Of a stretch of DNA of 64,000 nucleotides, positions 35,945 through 45,104 are shown piece by piece. The notes under the pieces were generated by a model that was not told the origin of the DNA, ran no database searches, and saw only the letters and a list, made by a program, of their open reading frames with translations. Source of the stretch: Salipaludibacillus sp047795645 (GTDB taxonomy: Bacteria > Bacillota > Bacilli > Bacillales > Salisediminibacteriaceae); assembly GCF_047795645.1 (NCBI RefSeq), contig NZ_CP181045.1, positions 3,596,001-3,660,000 of the forward strand, read 5' to 3'. Position 1 is the stretch's first letter. Each line of letters opens with the position of its first letter. Made by a program: the position numbers and the translations under genes.

Positions 35945-36202
35945 TTATACATTATTTTGCGAATTATCTATACAAATATAATCAAAGATATTTATAGTGT
36001 TATCAACTTCATATTTATCAACTATCTCGATCATTTTTAAAACAAGCTCTTGCTCTAAATCTGATTTGTTTTGAAACGACGTGTTATTTAACGATTTTTT
36101 GATTTTTGGTTCAAAAATAGTGATTAATTGTTTGATAGCTGCCTCTCTTTTACTGTCGTCATATTGTACCTCCTTAATTAATTCAAGAACGCAACAATTC
36201 AT
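35945..36202 (-). CDS. RsoA-like sigma co-factor (sigma region 2-type subunit)
   Basis: An 85-residue helical protein (REAAIKQLITIFEPKIKKSL ... SDLEQELVLKMIEIVDKY). Size, helical content and place downstream of a region-4-only sigma protein match B. subtilis RsoA (YvrHa), which works with SigO as a two-subunit sigma factor. AAGGAG precedes the ATG. It is the last gene of the sigma-YvrJ-RsoA operon and ends 185 bp from the insertion junction. A palindrome, ACCGTTTTTAGACGGT, lies at about 35798 near that junction. Confidence 0.6.
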   Translation of the reverse strand: MNCCVLELIKEVQYDDSKREAAIKQLITIFEPKIKKSLNNTSFQNKSDLEQELVLKMIEIVDKYEVDNTINIFDYICIDNSQNNV

Positions 36203-36220
36203 GTAATCTACTCCTTAAAC

Positions 36221-36391
36221 TTAATTATTTTCTCTATCCTCAATTATTTTATCAACGATATTCAGTTTCTCAATACTTTCTTCAAGTGAAATCATCCTTT
36301 TCTCAAAACGAAATAACAAATAGACTGAGAGAATAATAGGAAAACCAAAGTTACTTATCATTTCCATTATCAATGTCGTTTCATTAGTCAT
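36221..36391 (-). CDS. YvrJ-family small membrane protein (holin-like)
   Basis: A 56-residue protein (MTNETTLIMEMISNFGFPII, then LSVYLLFRFEKRM and a charged helix). The MISNFGFPI-LS.YLL.R.EK pattern is that of the YvrJ family, related in build to UviB/BhlA holin-like peptides: one membrane helix followed by a charged coiled tail. The ATG at 36391 has AGAAGG at good distance; an in-frame start at 36412 overlaps the sigma gene. In B. subtilis a YvrJ gene lies beside sigO. Confidence 0.65.
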   Translation of the reverse strand: MTNETTLIMEMISNFGFPIILSVYLLFRFEKRMISLEESIEKLNIVDKIIEDRENN

Positions 36392-36395
36392 ACGA

Positions 36396-36962
36396 TTACC
36401 TTCTTTCCTCATTAAATATAGCGTTTTTAATTATAAGTAGAGCCTTTTTATGATTTTTAGATATTGCTTGTTGCGATATAGATAATAGGTTTGAAATTTC
36501 TTCTTCCTTCATTTCATGTTTATACTTTGCAGTAACTATAAATTTTTGTCGATTTGTTAACTTCTGATACCCTTTAATTACACCCTCCCTTTCTAATCCT
36601 TCAAAAAGGTCACCATTTCCAAAGGATTCATTATTCACTAAATACTCATCACTTGATATTCTATCAACACAAATTAATCCTTCATCATCTTTTTTATCTA
36701 AAGCTAGTGTATTTCTAAAGTTGTATAGTCGTTCTCTTTTATCGAAATTAATAGAATTGAAATAAAAGGCGTTTGCTAGATATCTTATTATCCTAATCTC
36801 AGTGTAATAATCTTGGAATGCTAAATTAAGTTGTTCTTTGTTTTTAACAGATGGGTGCTTAATAGTATTAACCAAAAGATTATAATGCTCATCATAAGCC
36901 AAAAATTTCATGACCAATTTTTTTTTACGATTATCGACACCAGTTTTAAAATATTTTGACAT
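36396..36962 (-). CDS. SigO-like sigma-70 family protein (region 4 subunit)
   Basis: A 188-residue protein. The C-terminus (YQKLTNRQKFIVTAKYKHEM, then EEEISNLLSISQQAISKNHK) is a clear sigma region 4 with HTH. The N-terminal half is helical but has no normal region 2. This matches the split SigO/RsoA arrangement, with region 2 supplied by the small gene downstream. AGGGGG lies 15 nt before the ATG at 36962 and directly abuts another ATG at 36977, so the start is uncertain. It is first in a three-gene operon divergent from the large amidase. Confidence 0.7.
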   Translation of the reverse strand: MSKYFKTGVDNRKKKLVMKFLAYDEHYNLLVNTIKHPSVKNKEQLNLAFQDYYTEIRIIRYLANAFYFNSINFDKRERLYNFRNTLALDKKDDEGLICVDRISSDEYLVNNESFGNGDLFEGLEREGVIKGYQKLTNRQKFIVTAKYKHEMKEEEISNLLSISQQAISKNHKKALLIIKNAIFNEERR

Positions 36963-36977
36963 AACAATTAGTATCAT

Positions 36978-37924
36978 CCCCCTATTATATTTATACTTTA
37001 TATACTATAAAAGAGTAAAAAAGGGAATTAATCACAACCAAAACGAAACATATGTTCGCTTTATATTATAACAAATATATCACATTAGTGACACTTATTG
37101 AATGGCTAAATTCATTATGAAAACTAATTTATCGGCAATATCTTAAACTGATGTTAAAACATTAACCTTACATGACTTAAATATACTTTTAATAATTTTA
37201 CTAGTATCATTATTTGTTTTATCAAAGAATGGCTTGATTACGTTCTTTATATCAGTTGTCGTTATTATAAGATCTGTAATGCAATTAATTCATTAAACAT
37301 ATTTCACTCAACCATTCACCTAAATCCTTTCACTTATTTGTTTGTGCTAATGTGGTAACCAAGTTAATGGAAAATCAGGCTGGCAACACAAGTATTATTT
37401 TCGGAAATTGAGTTTTCTATCTCAATATCCTTACCACTATACCGATATCTGTAATGCTTCTATTGGTTCATCAAAAAAGAAAACTCAAATATTTGTATAG
37501 AAATACAATTAAAAAATTGGGGTCTGTTGTCGAGCTTGATTCTACACACAGACAAAATTTGTACCGGTCCTTTTTAATATTTTGATTAAAGGGGGTTTAT
37601 TTATATTCATTTTATGGTTTTATAATAAAGGTTGATAATTCATTAAATAGATTGTTCAAATCTATTTTTTGTAAATTTAATAAAGATAGATTGAATTGCA
37701 CATAAAAAACAGATGGAAAAACTGATTTTAAAACTACATCCTCCGACTGATTAGAGACGTGCTTTAAATACTTCATATAATTCTAAAAATAAAATTACAG
37801 GTTGTTATTTCCCTTTTATTTTTCACTTTATCTAGTATACGAAACAGACAGTACGCTGTGAGGAAGGCATGGCGACTGTTTTCCTTCCTTCGTAACTAAT
37901 AAAAAGAATGAGAGGAGAATTAAT
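36978..37924. other. Divergent intergenic region between sigma operon and amidase
   Basis: Almost 950 bp, AT-rich. A plus-strand stretch at about 37340-37660 reads as a decayed protein (CANVVTKLMENQAGNTSIIF, later a hydrophobic TTIPISVMLLLV segment) with in-frame stops, so it may be an old pseudogene. A stem AGGAAGG/CCTTCCT lies at about 37860-37890 before the amidase ribosome binding site. Promoters for both directions should be here, but no consensus SigA boxes stand out, which would fit control by the split sigma factor itself. Confidence 0.4.
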
Positions 37925-40438
37925 ATGCAATTTCCTGGTGTTTTGTTATTTGAAAGTTCAAGTGGACAAGAGGTCACAGAAGTACAAGAAAGATTAAATT
38001 CTCTATCCTTTAATGTAGGCACTGCTGATGGTATTTATGGTCCTATTACTACAAGTGGGGTAAAGCAATTTCAACGTGCAAATAATCTAAACGATGATGG
38101 CATTGTTGGAAAATTAACATGGGATAAATTATTTAGTAGTGATTCTTCTGGAAATACACCTTATCCTGGAAACCTTCTATCGGTGGGTTCATCTGGGGAA
38201 GATGTGAAAATCATACAACAACAATTAAACAAACTTGATTACAATGCAGGCGTTGAAGATGGAATTTATGGTAGCGGTACGCAATCAGCTGTTCAAAGTT
38301 TTCAAAGTGATAATCACCTTAAAGTAGACGGAATAGTCGGACAAGTAACATGGGACAGCCTTTTCATGGACACAATTGATGGTCCTAGTTCTGACCTTCC
38401 ATACCCTGGTTATCTAATTATGATTGAGTCATCTGGCAAAGAAGTTGAATTAATTCAGACTCAGCTAAATCGCTTGGGTTATTTCGTTGGAGTAGTAGAT
38501 GGGATCTATGGTCAAATGACAGAAGATGCCGTAAAGTCTTTCCAAGAAAATATGAATACATCAGTAGATGGGATCATTGGACAAGAAACGTGGCCTCTTT
38601 TGATGAATGCTTCAGTCGACTATGAAAATCACACGCCTTATCCCAATTATTTGTTGTCAAACGGATCTACTGGAGATCATGTAGTTGCGATTCAACGACA
38701 ACTTAATAGTAAAAATTTTCATGTAGGTGGCGTAGATGGTATTTTTGGGTCAAATACAGAATATGCGATAATTCAATTTCAATCTGTTAATAATTTAGAT
38801 GTAGATGGGATAGTGGGAAGATTAACTTGGGATGTTTTATTTGGTAACTCAACGACAGATATAAAAAATCCTTATCCTGGAATACTATTAACCAACGGTT
38901 CCAGTGGTGCAGATGTTCAACGTGTACAGGAAAGATTGAACAACATTGGCTTTAACGTTGGAACACCTGACGGCATTTACGGACCAATGACTACACAAGG
39001 TGTTACCAATTTTCAAATAAACAATAATTTAGATTCGGACGGGATTGTAGGCCCCGAAACATGGAATTTGATGTTTAATGGCACGCCAGTATCGAATCCT
39101 CATCATGGCGATCGTTTATATCCGGGAAATTTATTATCAAATGGTTCATCTGGTGCTGACGTAACATATGTTCAAGAAAGATTAAACTACCTTGGTTATT
39201 CTGTAGGAAATGCTGACGGTATTTATGGTCCTAATACTGAAAGTGGAGTAGTAGCTTTTCAACATGATCGAGGCCTTCAACCAGATGGTGTTGTTGGCTT
39301 GAGAACTTGGGATGCTCTTTCGGCTTCAAACGGTGAACCACCAAATGATGATAGTGATTCGTCAGATGGATCAACTAAAGGCGTGTTTAAAGTCTTTATT
39401 GACCCTGGACATGGTGGATCTGATACAGGGGCTGTAGGACACGGATTCCTTGAAAAAGACTTTAATCTTGATATTTCTCTGATCCAAAAACACGCACTAG
39501 AAGAGGCAGGGTATAACGTCCGATTATCACGTGAGAGTGATGTGTTTATCTCTTTAAAACAAAGGACCGATATGGCTAAACAATGGGGAGCCGACTTATT
39601 TGTTTCCAACCATATTAATGCTGGTGGAGGACGAGGGTCTGAGGTGTATTATAGTGTATATGATAACAGCTTGTACGGTGGAGTAGGAAGAAAACATGCA
39701 ATAGACATTACAAATAATTTGTCTACTTATTTTTATAATAGAGGAGCAAAAACAAGACAAGGGCAAAATGGTGACTTTTATCATGTGATTAGGGAAACCA
39801 ACATGCCTGCTGTACTCGTTGAACAAGGGTTTATTGACAACACTGGAGATGTTACCACGCTAACAAATAATTTGACTAATATAGCCATGGCGACTGTTAA
39901 TGCTATAACTAAGCTTTCTCCAATTCAAACTTATGATCCGAACCCTCAATTAGGAGAAGGTATTCAGATAACTAATCCTCTAATTTTAGAACAAGTTTTT
40001 TATGCTAGTCAAGAATATTTGTTTTTTAAACATGAATCACCAGAGGAATCAGAAGGATTTTATGGAGATGTATTAAATCTTACCAACAACTCTAGCTTCG
40101 ATTATGAGCCTGATTTTGAACAGAGATATGGATTATCCCTTAGTGCTAATCTTATTGAAGGTGGATTTGATGATTTCGTTCATGCGAGAATGGAAATGGG
40201 AACTGCAGACATTAATTTCAATGCTAGTCCTTCAGGTTTTGAAGCAACAACAAGAGTATCTTTACAGAAGTTTGAGGTAAGCAAGGATTTTGATATTATG
40301 GGGGTGTCATTTACCTTAGGTACCGAAGTGTCTTTAATTTCATTAGGTTATGATTTGCGCGTAAGGAAGGGACTTAAAGGTTATATTGGTTTTGGACCAG
40401 CAGGTATTGGTGCATATTTTAAAATTAATGATGATTAA
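37925..40438 (+). CDS. Large N-acetylmuramoyl-L-alanine amidase with six peptidoglycan-binding repeats, no signal peptide
   Basis: An 837-residue protein. Six PG_binding_1 repeats of about 79 residues begin near residues 3, 78, 158, 237, 315 and 397, each starting like PYPG.LL..GSSG and ending DGIVG..TWD.L. An Amidase_3 domain follows at about 487-663, with zinc ligands in IDPGHGG, LEKDFN and VSNHIN and the catalytic Glu in LVEQGFID. The last 170 residues are unrecognised and end in a Gly-rich beta-type segment (GYIGFGPAGIGAYFKIND). No signal sequence is present at MQFPGVLLFESSSG. GAGAGGAG precedes the ATG. It cleaves the peptide from glycan in peptidoglycan; an export route is not visible except the neighbouring holin-like peptide. 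Confidence 0.9.
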   Translation: MQFPGVLLFESSSGQEVTEVQERLNSLSFNVGTADGIYGPITTSGVKQFQRANNLNDDGIVGKLTWDKLFSSDSSGNTPYPGNLLSVGSSGEDVKIIQQQLNKLDYNAGVEDGIYGSGTQSAVQSFQSDNHLKVDGIVGQVTWDSLFMDTIDGPSSDLPYPGYLIMIESSGKEVELIQTQLNRLGYFVGVVDGIYGQMTEDAVKSFQENMNTSVDGIIGQETWPLLMNASVDYENHTPYPNYLLSNGSTGDHVVAIQRQLNSKNFHVGGVDGIFGSNTEYAIIQFQSVNNLDVDGIVGRLTWDVLFGNSTTDIKNPYPGILLTNGSSGADVQRVQERLNNIGFNVGTPDGIYGPMTTQGVTNFQINNNLDSDGIVGPETWNLMFNGTPVSNPHHGDRLYPGNLLSNGSSGADVTYVQERLNYLGYSVGNADGIYGPNTESGVVAFQHDRGLQPDGVVGLRTWDALSASNGEPPNDDSDSSDGSTKGVFKVFIDPGHGGSDTGAVGHGFLEKDFNLDISLIQKHALEEAGYNVRLSRESDVFISLKQRTDMAKQWGADLFVSNHINAGGGRGSEVYYSVYDNSLYGGVGRKHAIDITNNLSTYFYNRGAKTRQGQNGDFYHVIRETNMPAVLVEQGFIDNTGDVTTLTNNLTNIAMATVNAITKLSPIQTYDPNPQLGEGIQITNPLILEQVFYASQEYLFFKHESPEESEGFYGDVLNLTNNSSFDYEPDFEQRYGLSLSANLIEGGFDDFVHARMEMGTADINFNASPSGFEATTRVSLQKFEVSKDFDIMGVSFTLGTEVSLISLGYDLRVRKGLKGYIGFGPAGIGAYFKINDD

Positions 40439-40453
40439 TTTAAAATGTTTGTT

Positions 40454-40489
40454 AAGAGTCTTTTCTAGTCTTATCTAGAAAAGACTCTT
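40454..40489 (+). terminator. Terminator of the amidase gene
   Basis: AAGAGTCTTTTCTAG (40454-40468) pairs perfectly with CTAGAAAAGACTCTT (40475-40489), then TTCTTG. Located 15 bp after the amidase stop. Confidence 0.85.
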
Positions 40490-40659
40490 TCTTGTTTATA
40501 AATAATCATATCTCCACATTTATCAATAGATTTGAATATAAATATATTAACATTTATATTTCAGATTCTGCACCTATTTTAGCAGGCATATAGCATGTAG
40601 ATATCAAAGATTATCATTTTCAATCCAAAACAGAGATGATCCCTTTTATAGATCCAATG

Positions 40660-41140
40660 CATGACGGTCCTGAGTTATAACCATTTCGTATCCGTTCGGC
40701 TCCTATCATACGTGAATTGATTTATAAGATGAAGCTCATCGAGTGTATCGGTAAGATATCAACCGCGAGAAAGGAAGACTGCCAATTATCTGTAAGAGAG
40801 ATAGACAATCAGCTCAAGGCATCCAACAAGTCCTTAATTTGTCTTGGGACAGCCTTCACTTTGATTACACTTGTTTACAAAGCCATGAAGCTCACTAGAT
40901 GACGATTACAAACAAAGAGAAAAAATCAGCTAAGATTAATGCTAAAAATTTGACTCTACTCCTCTTGATCGTTGATTTTAAAAAACTAGGATCCATCTTC
41001 ATGGAAACCAATAGATGAAGCATTGCCCCCCGAAATCGAGCAAATTTCCCTACTATCACCACCGTGATATTCTGAACTTCTGACTTTATTCAATACATGA
41101 ATTATGAACTTTACTCAACCGTTAATGACAAAAAATATTT
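40660..41140 (+). mobile_element. Degenerate insertion sequence remnants
   Basis: A decayed mosaic. 40840-40905 reads TLITLVYKAMKLTR, like the IS1182 transposase end (TTLVYNAMKLAG). 41070-41140 matches the IS1182 terminal region (GATATTCTGAACTTCTGACT and the inverted end ATTATGAA.TT.ACTCAA). The upstream part (PIIRELIYKMKLIECIG, QLSV) looks like the start of another transposase type. No intact gene remains. It separates the amidase from the lipoprotein gene. Confidence 0.6.
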
Positions 41141-41206
41141 GAATAATAGCTTATGTGTGAAATAATAAACAGTGAGGTAATTAACTTTAGCATTGGAGGC
41201 TGTAAT

Positions 41207-42010
41207 ATGTACAAAAATTTAAGTTTACTACTATTATTGATTTTAACCTTTATGTTGATTTCTTGTTCAGAAGAAGAGATAGAAGAATCATCGACGTCAA
41301 GTGATAAAGGAGATAATGTGAAAGAATCAGATGATCATTTAATCATTAATGGCGAAGCTCAACCGACTAAGACACATCAGTTGACAGACGAATTCTCCAT
41401 AAAAATATTAGAATCAGAAATGATTACAGTAGAAGATGTTGGAGACCCTTATATTACTGAAACGGAAGTGTTTCGAATCGTTTCAAAGAATGCTTTCGAG
41501 TCTTGCCCTTCTGGACAAGAAAATTATCTTGATCTCCCAAATAAAAATGATGGGAGGGATGAAGCGCTGACGAGTGATCTTTCAGATAATTGCTATCAAA
41601 AAATTGTTCAGCATCCTTTTGGTGAAGTTCAATATGATATTACAAAGGTTGTCACCAGTTACGAACCTCCACTAGAACCGGATGAGCTAAAAGAAAATAA
41701 TTATGCAGTGATGGAAAGTTCCCCTAATGACACTTCTAAACCCCATGAGGTAACGGACATAGATTTAGCTAACTACCCATCACTTAAAGAATCTTTTAAC
41801 TATTATTTAAAGGTCGAAGGGACATATGGAGAAGATGATCGTCATAACGAACGTTTAGACGGTAGAGAATATGTGATTCACAGACTTGTGAAGGTTGAAC
41901 CGAACATTAGGTATGCGGTCAATTTTACTTATCCTAAAGATATTGAAACCGAGGAGCTAATTGAAAAAAGTTTAGCCATGGCTAGCACTTTAAGCATAGA
42001 AGAAAACTAA
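41207..42010 (+). CDS. Lipoprotein of unknown function
   Basis: A 267-residue protein with a lipoprotein signal peptide (MYKNLSLLLLLILTFMLISC, lipobox LISC) and an acidic Ser/Glu-rich linker. The mature part contains two Cys pairs (ESCPSGQ, DNCYQK) and many acidic residues, and will face the cell exterior. GGAGG lies 7 nt before the ATG at 41207. It follows the amidase on the same strand, beyond IS debris. If the amidase is an antibacterial or self-acting hydrolase, this could protect the producer, but that is speculation. Confidence 0.65.
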   Translation: MYKNLSLLLLLILTFMLISCSEEEIEESSTSSDKGDNVKESDDHLIINGEAQPTKTHQLTDEFSIKILESEMITVEDVGDPYITETEVFRIVSKNAFESCPSGQENYLDLPNKNDGRDEALTSDLSDNCYQKIVQHPFGEVQYDITKVVTSYEPPLEPDELKENNYAVMESSPNDTSKPHEVTDIDLANYPSLKESFNYYLKVEGTYGEDDRHNERLDGREYVIHRLVKVEPNIRYAVNFTYPKDIETEELIEKSLAMASTLSIEEN

Positions 42011-42111
42011 GTAATTAACTTAATGTTCGCCCCAAAAAAGGCAAACGTATTTCATTTTATTAAAAGCTTAAAATTTTTCAGCTATTCTCTCAGTTCCAGT
42101 TATTTCAATAC

Positions 42112-42250
42112 ATTATTGTTTCTACCGGCGAGGATGGTCATAAAAAAATGTTTGTGGGAAAAGACCGCGTTCAGGAAAGTTGACGATAATGGGTATGGAA
42201 AATTTAACGTCAAAGGTGAGTCTGTCTCTGTTTATATTTCAAAACAATAA
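42112..42250 (+). pseudogene. Truncated copy of the alpha-amylase 3' end
   Basis: Matches the last ~180 bp of the amylase at about 90% (GAGGATGGTCATAAAAAAATG..., CAAAGGTGAGTCTGTCTCTG...) but lacks about 41 bp inside and has no 5' part. It ends at the same stop codon as the intact gene, followed by the terminator and aspartokinase, the same order as in the first copy before the IS insertions. Confidence 0.85.
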
Positions 42251-42266
42251 CTCACGTACGAAAAAC

Positions 42267-42291
42267 GGATGTGAAGAAAATCTTCACATCC
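42267..42291. terminator. Terminator of the intact aspartokinase
   Basis: GGATGTGAAGA (42267-42277) pairs with TCTTCACATCC (42281-42291), flanked by A5 and T5, and acts for the minus-strand aspartokinase and possibly for transcripts from the left. Confidence 0.8.
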
Positions 42292-42322
42292 TTTTTGACG
42301 TTGTCTAATTATCAAACTATCA

Positions 42323-43690
42323 CTACTGGTTTACTGTCGTTGGCGTGAAATACGCATGATACAAGGACTGTACCGCTAAATCGGCTTGGCTTGCATTGAC
42401 GCCAAACATCATACTCACTTCAGATGATCCTTGATTAATCATTTTTATATTGACGCCAGCATTGGATAGGGCCGCTGTCGCCATAGAAGCAACTCCCACC
42501 GCCTTAGCCATCCCTTCACCGACAACCATAACGATCGCTAGGTCTCGTTCAACATGGACTTCCTCAACAAATAATTCTGTGCGAATCCGATGTAAAATCC
42601 GCTCCTCTTTCCCGTTCTGTAAATGATGAGATCGGATAATAACGGACATATTATCAATTCCAGAAGGCGTGTGCTCAAACGAAATCTCTTCGCCCTCAAG
42701 AATTTCTAACAACTTTCGCCCAAACCCTACTTCTTTGTTCATTAAATATTTTGTTAGATTAATGCTGCAAAAACCTTCATCGCTTGCAATCCCAACAACG
42801 GCTAACCCATCTAACACACGATCAGCAACAATTTGTGTCCCTGTTGCTTGAGGATCATTCGTATTTTTAATAAGTACTGGAATTTTCTTTTTCACAACGG
42901 GTTGCAAAGCCTCGTCGTGAAAAACCGAAAAACCAGAGTAGGCTAACTCGCGCATTTCTCGATACGTTATTTCTTTCATTTTGTGTGGCTCACTAACGAG
43001 TGTTGGGTTAACACTATAAATCGAGTTAACATCGGTAAAGTTCTCATACAAATCGGCACCAACTCCAGCTGCCACAATCGAACCAGTGATGTCAGACCCA
43101 CCTCGTGGAAATGTTACAATGTTCCCCATTTTTGAAACCCCGAAGAATCCTGGGATGACCAAAATTCCTGAACGATCTCTAAGTTTTTCTAATTCTTCAT
43201 AAGCTTCTGGTAATATCCGTGCATTTCCCGGGTGATCGGTTACGATAATTCCCGCTTCCTCTGGTGACACGTAATGCGCTTCTTCGCCTAGTTTTCTAAA
43301 ATACGCAGCGACAAGTTTAGCATTTTGATTTTCTCCACTTGCTTTCAACGCATCAAATAACCGATCTTTATCGTCTCGATAAGTCGTGATTAAATCTAGT
43401 AATTGTCGTTCAATTTCAGTTATAAGTTCGCTCTCTAACTCAAGTTCTTCGACAATATCGGCAAATCGCCTTAGGACGAGGTGCAAAGCATCACTTTCAT
43501 TTCCACCGTTCGTTACTTCATTCGCTAACGATATTAGTAAATCTGTTGTTTTAATATCTTCAGCCGATCGCTTTCCTGGAGCAGAGACAACGACAATACG
43601 TCGCTCCTTGTCCGCAATAACGATTTGTGCGACTTTTTTAAATTGCGTTCCATTTGCTAATGAACTTCCGCCAAACTTAACCACTTTCAT
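42323..43690 (-). CDS. yclM: Aspartate kinase (YclM-like)
   Basis: A 455-residue aspartokinase of the monofunctional class III type. The N-terminal kinase motif is VVKFGGSSLANG, with VVVSAPGKR, a TDHPGNARIL segment and FPRGGSDITGS (substrate binding). Two ACT domains follow (about residues 305-450: VVGIASDEGFCSI, VMVVGEGMAKAVGV), giving feedback control. It phosphorylates aspartate to start lysine, threonine and methionine synthesis. AAAGGAG precedes the ATG. A 5'-truncated copy lies 7.5 kb away. Confidence 0.92.
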   Translation of the reverse strand: MKVVKFGGSSLANGTQFKKVAQIVIADKERRIVVVSAPGKRSAEDIKTTDLLISLANEVTNGGNESDALHLVLRRFADIVEELELESELITEIERQLLDLITTYRDDKDRLFDALKASGENQNAKLVAAYFRKLGEEAHYVSPEEAGIIVTDHPGNARILPEAYEELEKLRDRSGILVIPGFFGVSKMGNIVTFPRGGSDITGSIVAAGVGADLYENFTDVNSIYSVNPTLVSEPHKMKEITYREMRELAYSGFSVFHDEALQPVVKKKIPVLIKNTNDPQATGTQIVADRVLDGLAVVGIASDEGFCSINLTKYLMNKEVGFGRKLLEILEGEEISFEHTPSGIDNMSVIIRSHHLQNGKEERILHRIRTELFVEEVHVERDLAIVMVVGEGMAKAVGVASMATAALSNAGVNIKMINQGSSEVSMMFGVNASQADLAVQSLYHAYFTPTTVNQ

Positions 43691-43974
43691 CGTTCAAAAA
43701 CTCCTTTATATACCTTTTATGTCCTCTGTAAAAAGACATTTGTTTTTCTTAGGTAGAATTGTAAAATAAGTATACTAGAATCGACGGTTCTCGGCAATAG
43801 GAACGTTATGAATATTTGAAAAATATACACGAACCTATTTATATAGTCTCATATAATATAATTTGAGTATCCCTTTTGCGCAGAATCCTCACTTAAACAA
43901 AATTAATGTTTGATATCACGTTTGCGCGCCCTTCACGGTGAAATCGAACCGATAAGCCAGCCAAAACATGAAAA

Positions 43975-44003
43975 AGGTGCCCCATATCACGATGGTAGCA
44001 CCT
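43975..44003 (-). terminator. Terminator of the oxidoreductase/isomerase operon
   Basis: On the minus strand AGGTGC (44003-43998) pairs with GCACCT (43980-43975) with an inner CCAT/ATGG stem, followed by a T run. It ends the four-gene operon that starts at 47922. The remaining gap 43691-43974 holds the aspartokinase promoter and nothing else recognised. Confidence 0.7.
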
Positions 44004-44012
44004 GCAAACATA

Positions 44013-45086
44013 TTATTCTCTTACTTTAACATCTTTCTCAAAACCAACAACTTGTCTCGTCGCATCTGATTCGATGGCAGTTTCGAGTAACCGCATGACT
44101 CGAAGGACTTCTTCATTTTTCACAAGAATATCTGCTTTACCATCGATTGTATCTTTTACATTCAAGTAGAAGTCTTCAATATTTGAATCAATTCGCGGCA
44201 GTTGCTGGTGACGAACAGTCCCGTCATCATAGCGAGGCGCCATCGTCTTTGTTAGGCCTGCACCCGCTGAAATCGGTTTGGCGTCCTTTTGTTCATCAGT
44301 TTCTAGATGAACCACTTCGCCTTTCATCGACCAATCATGAATCACCGCTGACCCTCGCGTACCGTTGACATACCACAGGGGAAGGTTAATGTAATTGTAT
44401 GTCCCAACTTCAAGAAATGCCGTCTTCCCACTTGCAAATGTAAGCGTTAACTTGAATCCGTCGTCGACTTCATCGTTTCGCACGTGACTAAACGTACAAT
44501 AAACGTCCTCCACCTTTTCATCGAACATCAAGAGAACGCGGTCGACGAGATGCACGCCCCAATCGAGCAGCATTCCACCGCCAAACTGCTTTTTTTGGCG
44601 CCAATCACCAGGAATACCACGAGAACCATGCACGCGACACTCTACATGAAAAACATCGCCAATCGCCCGCTCATCATGAAGCTTCTTCACGACCAAATAG
44701 TCTTCATCCCAGCGACGGTTCTGGTTCACAACGAACAATTGCCCCGTCTCCTTCTCGACGTCGATAATCTCTTCCATCTCTTCACTATTCATCGTCGCAG
44801 GCTTTTCACAAATAACATGTTTTCCAGCACGCATCGACTTGACCGCGATTTCCTTGTGAAGATGATTCGGCGTCGCAATCAAGACGATGTCTACTTTTTT
44901 ATCGGCCAACACATCCTCGAATGTCGTGTAAACGTGCAGCCCTTTCTCACGAGCGAGGTCTTCTTGTGAGGGACGGATATCATAAATACCCGCCACTTCA
45001 AAGGCATCTATCTCTTCTAAATGTTCAACATGATGGCCACCCATGCCACCAAAACCTACAACAGCAATTGTACATGTCGATTCCAT
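44013..45086 (-). CDS. Gfo/Idh/MocA-family oxidoreductase
   Basis: A 357-residue NAD(P)-dependent dehydrogenase of the Gfo/Idh/MocA family. The Rossmann start is VVGFGGMGGHHVEHL, and the family signature EKP occurs in VICEKPATMN. The C-terminal alpha/beta domain includes GGMLLDWGVHLVD with the active-site Asp-His pair typical of inositol-type enzymes. It is the last gene of a four-gene operon with two TIM-barrel isomerases and a second MocA protein. The substrate is probably a cyclitol or modified sugar. Confidence 0.85.
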   Translation of the reverse strand: MESTCTIAVVGFGGMGGHHVEHLEEIDAFEVAGIYDIRPSQEDLAREKGLHVYTTFEDVLADKKVDIVLIATPNHLHKEIAVKSMRAGKHVICEKPATMNSEEMEEIIDVEKETGQLFVVNQNRRWDEDYLVVKKLHDERAIGDVFHVECRVHGSRGIPGDWRQKKQFGGGMLLDWGVHLVDRVLLMFDEKVEDVYCTFSHVRNDEVDDGFKLTLTFASGKTAFLEVGTYNYINLPLWYVNGTRGSAVIHDWSMKGEVVHLETDEQKDAKPISAGAGLTKTMAPRYDDGTVRHQQLPRIDSNIEDFYLNVKDTIDGKADILVKNEEVLRVMRLLETAIESDATRQVVGFEKDVKVRE

Positions 45087-45104
45087 ATCTTTCAGTCCTT
45101 TCTA

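Noticed and set aside
37340..37660. A membrane protein gene in the sigma-amidase spacer
   Set aside because: The frame has in-frame stop codons and no start signal; kept only as a possible decayed remnant.
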